Below, in pieces: positions 35,201 to 49,600 of a stretch of 64,000 nucleotides of DNA. Under the pieces are notes generated by a model, which saw only the letters and a list, made by a program, of their open reading frames with translations, was not told the DNA's origin and did no database searches. The translations under genes were made by a program, and so were the position numbers. Positions within the stretch are counted from its first letter, which is position 1; the number at the start of each line of letters is the position of its first letter. Source of the stretch: Myxocyprinus asiaticus (taxonomy: Eukaryota; Chordata; Actinopteri; Cypriniformes; Catostomidae); NCBI RefSeq assembly GCF_019703515.2, contig NC_059368.1, positions 36,657,831 through 36,721,830 on the forward strand. The letters run 5' to 3'.

Positions 35201-38200
35201 CCTGGATGTCTCAACCGAGTGGAGAATGTGAGATTACCTCTGTATTATGGCAACGGAATACATCATACGAGAGACCGTGTGATCTCCACCCTCTCATGAA
35301 GCTTACCGGAAGCATTGATTTAGAGTTAAAAAGTACTTCAATATTGTTATTTTTCGCACCAAAAGTGATCGTATTGCTTTAGAAGAATTTAACCACTGGA
35401 GTCGTATCAATGACGTTTATGCTGACTGGCTGTGATTTTTGGAGCTTCAAATGAGAAATCTCCATTCACTTGCATTTTAAGGACCTACTGAGCTAAGATA
35501 TTTTTCTAATTTTCTTTAAATGTGTTCTGGTAAAGAAAGAAAGTAATACACACCTGGGATATCATGAGGGTGAGTAAATAATGAGAGAATTTTCATTTTT
35601 GGGTGAACTATCCCTTTCAATGTTGTTCTGTTTCTCACCCACACATATCGCTTCAGAAGATATGGATTTAACCAGTCGTCTGGAGTACATTTATGTTGAC
35701 CTTATGTGGATTTTAGTGATTCCTTTAGTGCAAATTTTGGCACCCATTCACTTGCATTTTATGGACCTACAGAGCTGAAATATTCTTCTAAAAATCTTCA
35801 TTTGAGTTCAGCAGATTAAAGAAAGTCATACACATCTGGGATTTCATGAGGGTGAGTAAATGATGAGAGAATTTGAGTGAACTAACCGTTAAAGGTGAGC
35901 CTCTTGTGAGATGTGTTATGAGCCTCTTCTTTGAGGCTTCCCGTTATCCACGGTCAGTGTGGCCGGCACCTCCGCAATCCTATCTAGGGTGGTGGCCATG
36001 TCCTCAAAGAACTGATTTGTTGTCCTTCGATGCAGTGGTGCTCCAAGGATGCTCTATGTATATGTGCAAATTGTCTCCTTCACCGTCGGTCACTGCAGAT
36101 GGTGTGGCCAGTACCGCTGCTACCAGGGGGAGTACACTATATATAATTGTGCATATGTCACTTAGTCTTGAAGCTCTTGGATCGGGGAAGTAGCTATGGA
36201 TTGGCATGAGATGAAGCAAGGCAATTGTCCGCATTAAGTGAGTGGAGGCTATAGTGAAGCAGACAGAGCTCTAGAGGCGATTATCCATTTCATAGCTTTG
36301 CTCCCTCCCTCTTCCTCCCCCCTTCTTTCATTCAGTCTGTTGTTATTTGTGTTGGGTGGATGTGAATGTGTGGTATGCATGTGAATGTATAAGATATGGG
36401 TGTACAGTTGTGCTCAAAAGTTTGTATACCCTTGGAGAATTGGTAATATATGTACCATTTTTAAAGAAAACCTGAGTGAGCAGGCAAAACACATTTCTTT
36501 TATTTCTTATGGGATTCATATTCAACTGTAGGTTATAACAGAATGGCACAATCATAAAACAAAACATGGCAACAAAGAAAAAAATGAAATGACCCCGTTC
36601 AAAAGTCTGAATACCCTTAGTTCTTAATACTGTGTATTTCCCCCTTTAGCATCAATGACAGCGTGCAGTCTTTTGTAATAGTTGTCTATGAGGCCCCAAA
36701 TTCTTGCAGGTGGTATAGCTGCCCATTCGTCTTGACAAAATGCCTCCAGGTCATGCAAAGTCTTTGGTTGTCTTGAATGAACCGCATGTTTGAGATCTCC
36801 CCAGAGTGGCTCGTTGGTATTAAGGTCAGGAGACTGTGATGGCCAGTCCAGAACCTCCACCTTTTTCTGCTGTAACCACTGGAGGGTCAACTCGGCCTTG
36901 TGCTTAGGGTCATTGTCGTGCTGGAAAGTCCGAGAGCGTCCCATACGCAGCTTTCATGTAGAAGAATGCAAATTGTCTGCCTGTATTTTCTGATAACATG
37001 CTGCTTTCATCTTGCCATCAATTTTCACATGATTTCCCGTGCCTTTAGTGCTCACACCCCCCCCCCCAAACATCAGTGAGCCACCACCATGCTTCACAAT
37101 GGGGATGGTATTCTTTTCACTATAGGCCTTGTTGACCCCTCTCCAAACATAGCACTTATGGTTGTGACCATAAAGCTCTATTTTTGTCTCGTCACTCCAA
37201 ATTAGAGTGTGCCAGAAGCTGTGAGGCATGTCAAGGTGTTGTCAGGCATATTGTAACCGGGCTTTTTTGTGGCATTAGCACAGTAAAGGCTTCATTCTGG
37301 CAACTCGACCATGCAGCTCATTTTTGTTCAAGTATCGTCGTATTGTGCTCCTTGAAACAACCACACCGTCTTTTTCCAGAGCAGCCTGTATTTCTCCTGA
37401 GGTTACCTGTGGGTTTTTCTTTGTATCCTGAACAATTCTTCTGGCAGTTGTGGCTGAAATCTTTCTTGGTCTACCTGACCTTGGCTTGGTATCAAGAGAT
37501 CCCCAAATTTTCCACTTCTTAATAAGTGATTGAACAGTACTGTTTGGCATTTTCAAGGCTTTGGATATCTTTTTATATCCTTTTCCATCTTTATTAAGTT
37601 CCATTACCTTGTTACGCAGGTCTTTTGACAGTTCTTTTCTGCTCCCCATGGCTCAGTATCTAGCCTGCTCAGTGCATCCACATGAGAGCTAACAAACATA
37701 TTGACTATTTATACACAGATACTAATTGCAATTTAAAAAGCCACAGGTGTGGGAAATTAACCTTTAATTGCCATTTAAACCTGTGTGTGTCACCTTGTGT
37801 GTCTGTAACAAGGCCAAACATTCAAGGGTATGTACACTTTTGATCAGGGCCATTTGGGTGATTTCTGTAATCATTATGATTTAAAAAAGGAGCCAAACAA
37901 CTATGTGATAATAAATGGCTTCAAATGATCACTATCCTTAAATAAAAGACAGTTTTTTTTGCATGATCAGTCATATTGTCAAAATCAATGCCAAAATTTC
38001 ACAATTTCTGCCAGGGTATGCAAACTTTTGAGCAAAACTGTTTTTAAATGTATGAAATGCATAAATACATACACTTTTTGTTTTTGTCCCTCTTTCCCCC
38101 TTTCTTCATTCCCTCCTAACAATAATAATAACATTAAATGGCAATTGTAATAATAGCAGTGATAATAATAATCCTCATTGTCAAATGATTATTGAAAGAG

Positions 38201-41200
38201 ATAAAAAAGGAAGAAAAGAAAACACGAATGCAAAAAACAAGGCAAAACAACGAAAAGAACAATATTAAAAACCCCACACACAGACCAAAAAAAATAAATA
38301 AAAAAAATTCATGCATATACAGTGGTATAAAAAGAAAAGAGGTTCAGAAAACAACATTGAGGCATTTAAGAACAGGAAGCCAATGCAGTTTACAGAGGAT
38401 GGGGGTGATTGAGAAAACCATCATGATTTTTTACAAGGACTGATGGTCCAAATAGCACAACCTCAGTTTGGTCAGTGTTGAATTTGAGAAAGTTACAAAT
38501 ATTATAACAAATCTGAGCAGATTGCATATGCACATGACTGATATTGCAATGCAAGCCTGTCACTCAGATCTAATAAGATGACCAAAAAAAACATATTAAA
38601 ACACATTAACATGCAAACAACACATTTGGTGTACGCACTGGTTTGAAAGGGCATTTTGGGCATTGGGACAAAGTCTAGACTTTGTAAAAGTTTGTATGGG
38701 TCTGTCATTGAATGTGTTATCTATGTTCTCTGCTATCTTTGTAGGAATTAAAGAATAATCCTGTTTTCCTCATAACGGAGGAGGATATTAAACAGACATC
38801 TTTGTTGCTGGAGACCTCTTCCTTTTCAAAGAAAGACAGAAGAGACGAGCGCCGGAAGAAGGCTGCAGGTAAAGAGATTTTATTCTGGATATTTGCCTTT
38901 AATTATGCAGTGGCTTGATTAAATCATGAACTGTTGGTTTGAAAATGGCAGATGGTTGAGAATACCATTAGTATAACTTATGGAAAAAAATTATAATAAT
39001 GAGAAAAGTCTACCTAGGTGTGCTGATTTACCTGCATTTCAAATGTTTTTTGTTTTTTTTAAAGCGGATGTAACTTTTTTAGTGTTAAGATACTTCCCAG
39101 CATAATAGGCAGAAAACTGTAAACGTTTTGTCTCTGTGGCGCTATAAAATCCCTGTGTTTGTTTAGAGCGACCCGCTTAGACCCGCCCCAACAACGTTAC
39201 TCAGGGACTATTTGAAAGCTGTTTTGAAAATGTTAATTTTTGCAATTTCGCTCGGTGGCGCTAGTGTCACCTGCTAGTGTAGGTTTAAGTCATCCCCCAA
39301 AAATAAATATATATTTATTTTTCCAAAAGTTTGGAATAATGTACAAATTATGCTCTTATGGAAAGAAATTGGAACTTTTATTCACCAAAGTGGCATTCAA
39401 CTGATCACAATGTATAGTCAGGACATTAATAATGTGAAAAATTACTATTACAATTTGAAAAAAATGTTCAGAACTTCTTAAACTACTTCAAAGAGTTCTC
39501 ATCAGAAAAAATCCTCCACATGCAGCAATGACAGCTGTGCAGATCCTTGGCATTCCAGCTGTCAGTTTGTCCAGATACTCAGGTGACATTTCACCCCACG
39601 CTTCCTGTAGCACTTGCCATAGATGTGGCTGTCTCGTCGGGCACTTCTCATGCACCTTACAGTCTAGCGGATCCCACAAAAGCTCAATGTGGTTAAGATC
39701 CATAACACACTTTTCCAATTATCTGTTGTCCAACGTCTGTGTTTCTTTGCCCACTCTAACCTTTTCTTTTTGTTTTTCTGTTTCAAAAGTGGCTTTTTCT
39801 TTGCAATTCTTCCCATAAGGCCTGCACCCCTGAGTCTTCTCTTTATTGTTGTACATGAAACTGGTGTTGAGCGGGTAGAATTCAATGAAGCTGTCAGCTG
39901 AGGACATGTGAGGCGTCTATTTCTCAAACTAGAGACTCTGATGTACTTATCCTCTTTTTTAGTTGTACATCTGGTCTTCCACATCTCTTTCTGTCCTTGT
40001 TAGAGCCAGTTGATTTTAGTGTACACCTTTGTATGAAATCTTCAGTTTTTTGGCAATTTCAAGCATTGTATAGCCTTCATTCCTCAGAACAATGATTGAC
40101 TGACGAGTTTCTAGAGAAAGCTGTTCCTTTTTTGTCATTTTTGACCTAATATTGACCTTAAGACATGCCAGTCTATTGCATACTGTGGCAACTCAAAAAC
40201 AAACACAAAGACAATGTTAAGCTTCATTTAACAAACCAAATAGCTTCCAACTGTGTTTGATATAATGGCAAGTGATTTTCTAGTAACAAATTATCAATTT
40301 AGCATGATTACTCAAGGATAAGGTGTTGGAGTGATGGCTGCTGGAAATGGGGCCTGTCTAGATTTGATCAAAAATGACTTTCAAATAGTGATGGTGCTGT
40401 TTTTTTTTTACATCAGTAATGTCCTGACTATACTTTGTGATCAGCTGAATGCCACTTTGGTGAGTTAAAGTACACACAATATATACACACACACAATGTT
40501 ATTTAAATTATATTATATAATATATTATATAATAATAACATTATAATTTATACATATTTGTACATATATATCTGTATACACATACATACAGTATATACAC
40601 TTCACTCAAGACTATTCATCCTTGGAGTATCCCTTCAACATCCGTTCATGTTGTTCCAAACCTGTTTGACGTTGTTTGTTCTGTGAAACACAGAAGGATA
40701 TGTTTAAAAATCCCGGATGCTGGTTTCAACATACTGACCGTCTATGGGGTCTTGAGCTTTCAAGCTTCAAAAAGGGCACAAAAGTACCGTAAAAATATCA
40801 TAAGTATTTTATAGGACTACATTCCACTGTATTCTTATTCTTTGAAACCAAACAATAGCTTTGAGTAAGATAGACTGAAATTTAAGTCATCATTAGCGCA
40901 TTTTATGGACCGCATTTATTGTATAATACTTTTAGTTTTATGTTACTTGTATATCCTTTTTGTAAGGTTGAAAGCTCGAGTCCCCATTCTGTCATTACAT
41001 AGAAAACAGCAACCAGAACATTTTGCAGTTTTTCTCATTTTGTGTTCATACAGAAGAAAGTCATCTAGGTTTGGAACCACAGGAGGGAGGCTAAATGACA
41101 ACAAAATTGTCATCTTTGGGCAAACTGTTCCTTTTGGACAAACTGTTACAGTAATGTTTTATAATAGCGTTCATTAGAAGTGTGTTGTTGGCTCTATGTG

Positions 41201-44200
41201 CTCACTGTCACTCAGAGGGCAGCGGGAGTGTGAAAGGAGGCGGAGGTGGAAATGCCAGAGAGATCCGAATCCGCAAAACAAAGAAGAAGGGCAGGAAGGA
41301 TGAAGACAGCGATGATGAGACAACGCATGCCTCTCAGGGTATGAACACGGATACAGAGATTCCTGTGTGCTCGTTCAAACACAGACAGAAAGAAAACCAG
41401 GACTGATCTGCCCTTTGATGAGTTTGAAGCTATATGTTCACATCGTGTCGGAATTACTGTAATTATGAGATATTATTCTTTCTATGGTAATGCTCACAAC
41501 ACCAAAACTGCTTTTATCTGTTGAGGCCGCTGACAAATTGGTTCTTTTTACATGAAGTAATGACTGTCAAGTCAGAGCTTTCAGAAAATTCCAAGTTTAC
41601 GTAATTACTCGGGCTGTGAATCGATTAAAAGTAGTTTTTTTACTACTAAATTATAGCACAGTGTTCTGATTAATTGATTCATTGTGATTAATCATTGTAC
41701 ATGGTATATTAAAACAAACATTAAAATATATTAACTTTATACACTGTCTCAAAAAACTTTTAAGAAATTGGTTATTCATTATTTATTTTGTACATGTACA
41801 TTTTAAAATATTCAGTTTTTTAGACACATTTTTACTGGTATTAATATTTGATACAATTATGTGTATACATGTCATAAAATCAGTGGACATGTTGGTATTC
41901 AAAGTTCCTGGTGTTTTCCAGTGGACTTTATAAAAAAATAAAAACAGGATTAAATGGGCAGATTCAAGCTTTATTTGCAAGAGAAAGTGAACATTGCCAA
42001 TGCATTATTAGACAATAAACATACAGATATAAAACAAATGGAATGCTTTTTAATACAGATTGAATTGAAAGTTCAAAATCTCAAAACGATTATTTTCTCT
42101 GGCTGCCAGTTTCACTTTTGGCAGTGGTTCAGATGACAGTGAGTGAGCGTTTTCGGGCGATGCGAAAAGGCAGCTTGCCCCTATCTCTCCCACACCTGGC
42201 TCATTGCTTGCTGGTAAGGTCTTCAGTCCTTGTACAGTAAATCTGCTCCCGTGTTAATTATGGCCGGGACATGCGTTGCGTGGAATGAATAAGCGTGCAC
42301 TGCTCCGTGCAATCAGTTTCTGTGCTAGGATGTGAAGTCAAGTCGAGCGTGTACCTCCTGAAAATGTATATATGCCAATTTTAGCCACAGGAAGTGGAGG
42401 GAAAAACATTAATCAAGTTTTAGGAATTTTAAAAAAATTAAAAAATGGATACTGCATTAGTTGCATACATTTTTTTTTTTTAATACTATTTATCAGAGAA
42501 ATTAAAGGGATAGTTCACCCAAAAATGAAAATTTTCTCATCATTTACTGACCCTCATGCCATCTCAGATGTGTAAGACTTTCTTTCTTCTGCAGAACACA
42601 AATGAAGTTTTTTTAAAGAATATCTCAGCTCTGTTGGTCCATTCAGTGCAAGTGAATGGGCTCCAAAATCCACATACGGTCAACATAAAAGTACTCCAGA
42701 TGACTCCAGTGGTGAAATCCATGTCTTCTGAAACTATATGATAGGTGTGGGTGAGAAACAGATCAATAGTTATGTCCTTTTTTTACTATAAATTCTCCTC
42801 CCTGCTCAGTCAATCTCCACTTTAACTTTAACTTTCTCATTCTTCTTCCTCTGTTTTTGGTGATTCACATTCTTCATGCATATCGCCCCCTACTGGGCAG
42901 GGAGGAGAATTTATGATAAAAATGACTTAAATATTGATTTGTTTCTCATCCACACCTATCATATCACTTATGAACACATGGATTTAACCAACAGAGCTGA
43001 GACATTCTTCTAAAATCTTTGTTTGTGTTCTGCTGAAGTACTAAAGTCATACATATCTGTAATGGCATGAAGGGGAGTAAATGATGAGAGAATTTTCATT
43101 TTTGGGTGAACTAACCCTTTTATTTCCACCCATTATAAATAAATAATTGAAAGGATAAAAGCACAAATCTAGTTGCTGCATCTAAAAATAAATACTTTTC
43201 TTAAAGATATATTAACAAATGTTTACATTTTAACCATCTCCATCTGTCAGCTTCTCACATGTTGGTTGGTCTTGGAATGCATGTGTCACAGGTCGAAATA
43301 AGCCAGCAGAGGTGCCCTTCCTGTCAGTGGAGGAGATCATGGAGGTGCTGGAGGAGAAGGTGTGTGACAGCTCTGAAGAGATGCTACAGGAACTTGCAGA
43401 GCAGATAATAAGGTTAAAAACATTTTGTATTTACATTCAAGCAAATTGACACTAGATGTACAACACTGCCTCAGTATGTTAATAATTTGGAAGACACGCC
43501 AGAAGTTGTTGTTTTTCCAGGCTATGCTTCAGAGAATGTCAACATATGTCAAGTTTTAGAATCTCATGGAAAAATATTCCCCCCCCAGACCATTGAGTAA
43601 GACATACCAGGAAGTGGTTCGAACAACTTTCATGTCCTCTAGTTCGACCGTAGCAGGGGGGAGTCGAAAGAAAAACATGAAGGACCTTCAAGAGGAAATA
43701 ACCAACTTGTACAACAACATCCGCCTCTTTGAGAAAGGAACCAAACACTTCTCAGGTTAGTCTGTTCTCTCTCTCTCTGTAACTTGAAATGTTTAAATGT
43801 GTTAAAGGGATTGTTCACCCAAAAATCAAAATGTCCTCATAATTTACTCTGCCTCATGCCATCCCAGATGTGTATGACTTTCTTTCTTCTGCAGAACACA
43901 AATGAAGATTTTTAGAAGAATATTTCAGCTCTGTAGGTTCATACAATGCAAGTCAATAGGTTCCAAAACTTTGAAGCTCAAAATTCACATGAAGGCAGCA
44001 TAAAAGAATCCCTAAGACAACAGAGGTTTAATCCTTGTCTTCAGAAGCGATATAAGTGTGGGTGAGAAACAGGTCAATATTTAAGTCCTTTTTTACTATC
44101 AATCTCCACTTTCACTTTTACATTCTTCTACTTTTGTTTTTGGCGATTCTCATTCTTCGTGCATATCACCACCTACTGGGCAGGGAGGAGAATTTTTAGT

Positions 44201-45043
44201 TAGAAAGCACTTAAATATTGATATGTTTCTCACCCACACCTATCATATCGCTTCTGAAGACATGGATTAAACCACTGGAGTTGTATGGATTACTTTTTTT
44301 TTTAAAGTTAGTACAAGAATGTAGTAAACGGTGGGACCTTCAGAGTCAAATTTTGCTCTGTTGTTCGATAGGTCCCAATAGAAATGTTCAAACAATAAAG
44401 TAACTTAATTTAATATATATACTGGATGTTTTTTGTTGTTGGCACCATTCGGAGTAAATTCTGGAGACTGTTGTGTGTGAAAATCCCAGGAGATCAGCAG
44501 TTACAGAAATTCTCAAACCAGCCCATCTGGCACCAGCAATCATCCATGTGATTATTTAATCAGCCTATCGTGTGGCAGCAGTGCATAAAATCATGCAGAT
44601 ATGGGTCAGGAGCTTCAGTTAATGTTCACATCAACCACATCAAAAATGTGATCTCAGTGATTTGGAGCGTGGCATGATTGTTGGTCCCAGATGGGCTGGT
44701 TTGAGTATTTCTGTAACTGCTGATCTCCTGGGATTTTCACACACAACAGTATCTAGAATTTAATCAGAATGGTTCCAAAAACAAAAAACATCCAGTGAGC
44801 AGCAGTTCTGTGGATGGAAATGCCTTGTAGATGAGAGAGGTCAACAGAGAATGATCAGACTGGTTCGAACTGACAAAGTCTACGGTAACTCAGAAAACAG
44901 CTCCGTACAATTGTGGTGAGAAGAATAGGGGTTGCCACTGTTTTGGCGGCACGAGGGGGACCTACACAATATCAGGCAGGTGGTTTTAATGCTGTGGCTG
45001 ATCAGTGTATATACTGTATATATACTCTGTGTGTGTGTGTATA

Positions 45044-45077
<34 letters not shown>

Positions 45078-46624
45078 CAGGTGCATCTCAATAAATTAGA
45101 ATGTCGTGGAAAAGTTCATTTATTTCAGTAATTCAACTCAAATTGTGAAACTCGTGTATTAAATAAATTCAGTGCACACAGACTAAAGTAGTTCAAGTCT
45201 GGTTCTTTTAATTGTGATGATTTTGGCTCACATTTAACAAAAACCCACCAATTCACTATCTCAAAAAATTAGAATACATCATAAGACCAATAAAAAAAAC
45301 ATTTTTAGTGAATTGTTGGCCTTCTGGAAAGTATGTTCATTTACTGTATATGTACTCAATACTTGGTAGGGGCTCTTTTTGCTTTAATTACTGCCTCAAT
45401 TCGGCATGGCATGGAGGTGATCAGTTTGTGGCACTGCTGAGGTGGTATGGAAGCCCAGGTTTCTTTGACAGTGGCCTTCAGCTCATCTGCATTTTTTGGT
45501 CTCTTGTTTCTCATTTTCCTCTTGACAATACCCCATAGATTCTCTATGGGGTTCAGGTCTGGTGAGTTTGCTGGCCAGTCAAGCACACCAACACCATGGT
45601 CATTTAACCAACTTTTGGTGCTTTTGGCAGTGTGGGCAGGTGCCAAATCCTGCTGGAAAATGAAATCAGCATCTTTAAAAAGCTGGTCAGCAGAAGGAAG
45701 CATGAAGTGCTCCAAAATTTCTTGGTAAACGGATGCAGTGACTTTGGTTTTCAAAAAACACAATGGACCAACACCAGCAGATGACATTGCACCCCAAATC
45801 ATCACAGACTGTGGAAACGTAACACTGGACTTCAAGCAACTTGGGCTATGAGCTTCTCCACCCTTCCTCCAGACTCTAGGACCTTGGTTTCCAAATGAAA
45901 TACAAAACTTGCTCTCATCTGAAAAGAGGACTTTGGACCACTGGGCAACAGTCCAGTTCTTCTTCTCCTTAGCCCAGGTAAGACGCCTCTGACGTTGTCT
46001 GTGGTTCAGGAGTGGCTTAACAAGAGGAATATGACAACTGTAGCCAAATTCCTTGACATGTCTGTGTCTTGATGCCTTGACCCCAGCCTCAGTCCATTCC
46101 TTGTGAAGTCCTTGTGAAGACAATCATAAGGCTGCGGTTCTCTCGGTTGGTTGTGCATCTTTTTCTTCCACACTTTTTCCTTCCACTCAACTTTCTGTTA
46201 ACATGCTTGGATACAGCACTCTGTGAACAGCCAGCTTCTTTGGCAATGAATGTTTGTGGCTTACCCTCCTTGTGAAGGGTGTCAATGATTGTCTTCTGGA
46301 CAACTGTCAGATCAGCAGTCTTCCCCATGATTGTGTAGCCTAGTGAACCAAACTGAGAGACCATTTTGAAGGCTCAGGAAACCTTTGAAGGTGTTTTGAG
46401 TTGATTAGCTGATTGGCATGTCACCATATTCTAATTATTTGAGATAGTGAATTGGTGGGTTTTTGTTAAATGTGAGCCAAAATCATCACAATTAAAAGAA
46501 CCAAAGACTTAAACTACTTCAGTCTGTGTGCACTGAATTTATTTAATACACGAGTTTCACAATTTGAGTTGAATTACTGAAATAAATGAACTTTTCCACG
46601 ACATTCTAATTTATTGAGATGCAC

Positions 46625-46666
<42 letters not shown>

Positions 46667-49600
46667 TAAATAGCAGTTGTGGGGATAGGGGCTTGATAAA
46701 CCAAGAATAAATGTGTATTTTTTTTTTATTAACTTCAATGAATTACCTAATCAAAAATGAGGCTCTGTTCCCATTGGTCACAGTTGTGACAGCTTACATG
46801 TTTACTCATCCTATAAGCATGATTTACACCAGCCAAAGCAGTCTTATTTATAAATCAATAATGGACCCTTTAAACATTATACAGTATGTACAAAATATGG
46901 TAGTTGTATGTGAATTATGACAGGATTTACTTGCTTCCATTAAAGGAGCTTTGATGCATACATCATCTTTCAGAGGAGAACAATGGCATTAAAAGGCTCT
47001 GGCCATGTGACTATTTTCACCACTCGTGTAAAAATGTTCACATGAAATCAAGACAGTTTGCACTTTCATTTATAACAACTCTGTGTAAAATTCATCAACA
47101 ACTCTTTTTAGATCTTTCAAATTTCACAATTGTAACTGGTGGGACTTAATCGGTGAGTAATGTGTGTTTACATGCAATTAGTTTTTTGTAAATCGATTTT
47201 AAATGTCAGAATCTATCCAAAATGCAAACTGTAAAAGAAACGTAAGTTCTTGTGCATAGTTATAGAGAGCTAGCGACACAACCAGATTAGATACTTCTTG
47301 TTGTTCTGTCCACCTCATGCATAAGACCAACTACCAATGAATAATAAATATTATACTGCATAGAGTAAATGTAAAGTTTGGCAAACTGCTACTTCTCTGC
47401 CACTTTGCGTTGGTTGAGCTGATATTTTCTCCGCACTGTCATCTGTTGTTTCGGAGAATAGTGCAGAACATAAGCGCCTCTAAGGAGCTCATGCCAACTG
47501 CAGTGGTGTGAATGCATCAAGCACAGACAAGGCTTTACAGCGAAGGACAGTACAGAACTTTGTCTCTCTGTTACTCTAGCATCTAACCCTTCTGGGGTTT
47601 TTTTCTGTACGTCCTAGATGAGACCCAGGCTAACATTGCCAGGCACATTTTGAAGACTGTGTGTACAGATGTGACCAATGTTCTGCTGAGCTTTGTGGCG
47701 GCTGAGCACATGTCCACAGACAACACAGCTGCCATCACTAGTGAGGTCCGTTCAACTGTTATTCTGTAGTGTTTTTAAACACCGTACACTTAGGGTGCAT
47801 TAAACTTCTGTAATGTAATGTATTTTTTGAGGAAAACAGAATATTCAGTGGGAAATTAAGATGGGCGGGACTTGATTTTAGCCATCAGGGTTTGGTATTA
47901 TTGCTTAATATTATTCTCCCCCACCTGCACAGATTTGGTTACATCTAGGGGTTAAAGTGAATTACATTTTGTTTGCCCTTTAACTCAAAAAAGTTTGTTG
48001 TCAATTCAATCTATCCATGTATCCAAACCCAGTTTTTGTTTGATCAATTTTGCATGATTCATTAAAAGTTGTAAATGCAGGCAGATTTAATTTCAACCGA
48101 GGACGGCTCACGTCATAAGTAGGAATCATGGCGCTGAACCAGCACATACAGAGGTTAAAGTGATATTTGTTCATTTATCTGTATATACGTGTCATTTTTG
48201 ATTGTTCGTTGATTTTATTGTTTTTCTTCTAGCAAATATACCAAGTACTAATTTAGCCCCATCAGAAAAAAAAATGTTTTAAAAGGAGAGAGGTTATTAC
48301 TATAGCTGACGATTTAATGCGTTTCAATGTGATTAATTATATAAAAAAATGTAGCTTTCAAAAATATAGCTGGGTGGAGCACAATTCCAAATGCAGGGAT
48401 CTCGAGATGTAATTTTCTAAATTTCTAAAGCGTTTTTTTTTTGTGTTGTCTCATCAATGCTTTACTTGTCTGCCACAATAATGTAATGCTTTTTGATTAT
48501 CAGAATTATTACATTTATAATAATTTAAATATAACTATTTATAATTATTCAGTCATTATATTTTGAATTATTGTTATTTGAGGGGCTTTCTCTGATAATA
48601 ATTATATATATGATAAATTGCGATTAATTTGCGTAGTTAATTGGCATATGTAATTAAATAAAAAATTTTAATCCATTGAGAGTTCTAGTTATTACAATTT
48701 GATGAAAGAATAAGAACAAAAAAATATGTATTTTTGCAAATAATGTCTAAGCCAATGATTTATTGTCATACAATGCAATAAAATAGTACAATAAACTGTA
48801 AAATTGTTACTTGGTTGATGGATATTTGTACAACAGAAACAGACAGAGACATGACAGACATATAACAAATAACACAATATAAGAATAGAATACCAATATA
48901 AACAATAGTAAACAAAAAAGATGCACTGATAAATCATTTAAATCATTAACTGATGTCTTTACAAATGTAAAGACATCAGATAATGATTTAAATGATAGTA
49001 GAAACATCTAACTTATAGTAGAACATTTAATAGTAGAAACATTTTAAAGGGATAGTTCACCCAAAATGAAAATTCTCATCATTTACTCCCCATCATGCCA
49101 TCCCATATGTGTAAGACTTACTTTCTTCAGCAGAACACAAATGAAGATTTTTAGAAGAATATCTCCACTCTGTAGGTCCATTCAATGCAAGTGAATGGTG
49201 ACCAAAACTTTGAATCTCCAAAAATCACATACACGTCACATATACGGTCAACATAAAAGTAATCCATATCTTCAGAAGCAATATAAAAGGTTTAGGTGAG
49301 AAACAGAACAATATTTAAGTCCTTTTTTACTCTCAATCTCCACTTTAACTTTCACTTTCAGATGTGAAAGTGAAACCAAACAGGCACCACATGTGACTTT
49401 CAGATGTAAAAGTGAAAGTGGAGATTTAGAGTAAAAAAAGGACTTTAATATTGTTCTGTTTCTAACCTAAACCTATTATATCGCTTAAACAACTAGAGTC
49501 TTATGGATTACTTTTAATGTTTCCGTTATATGATTTTTGAAGCTACAAAGGTCTGGTAACCATTCACTTGCATTGTATGGACCTACAGAGCGGTTTTTTT

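Noticed and set aside
45356..46123. 255-residue ORF as a host gene
   Set aside because: It carries the Tc1 DDE core and lies between matching inverted repeats, so it is a transposase.
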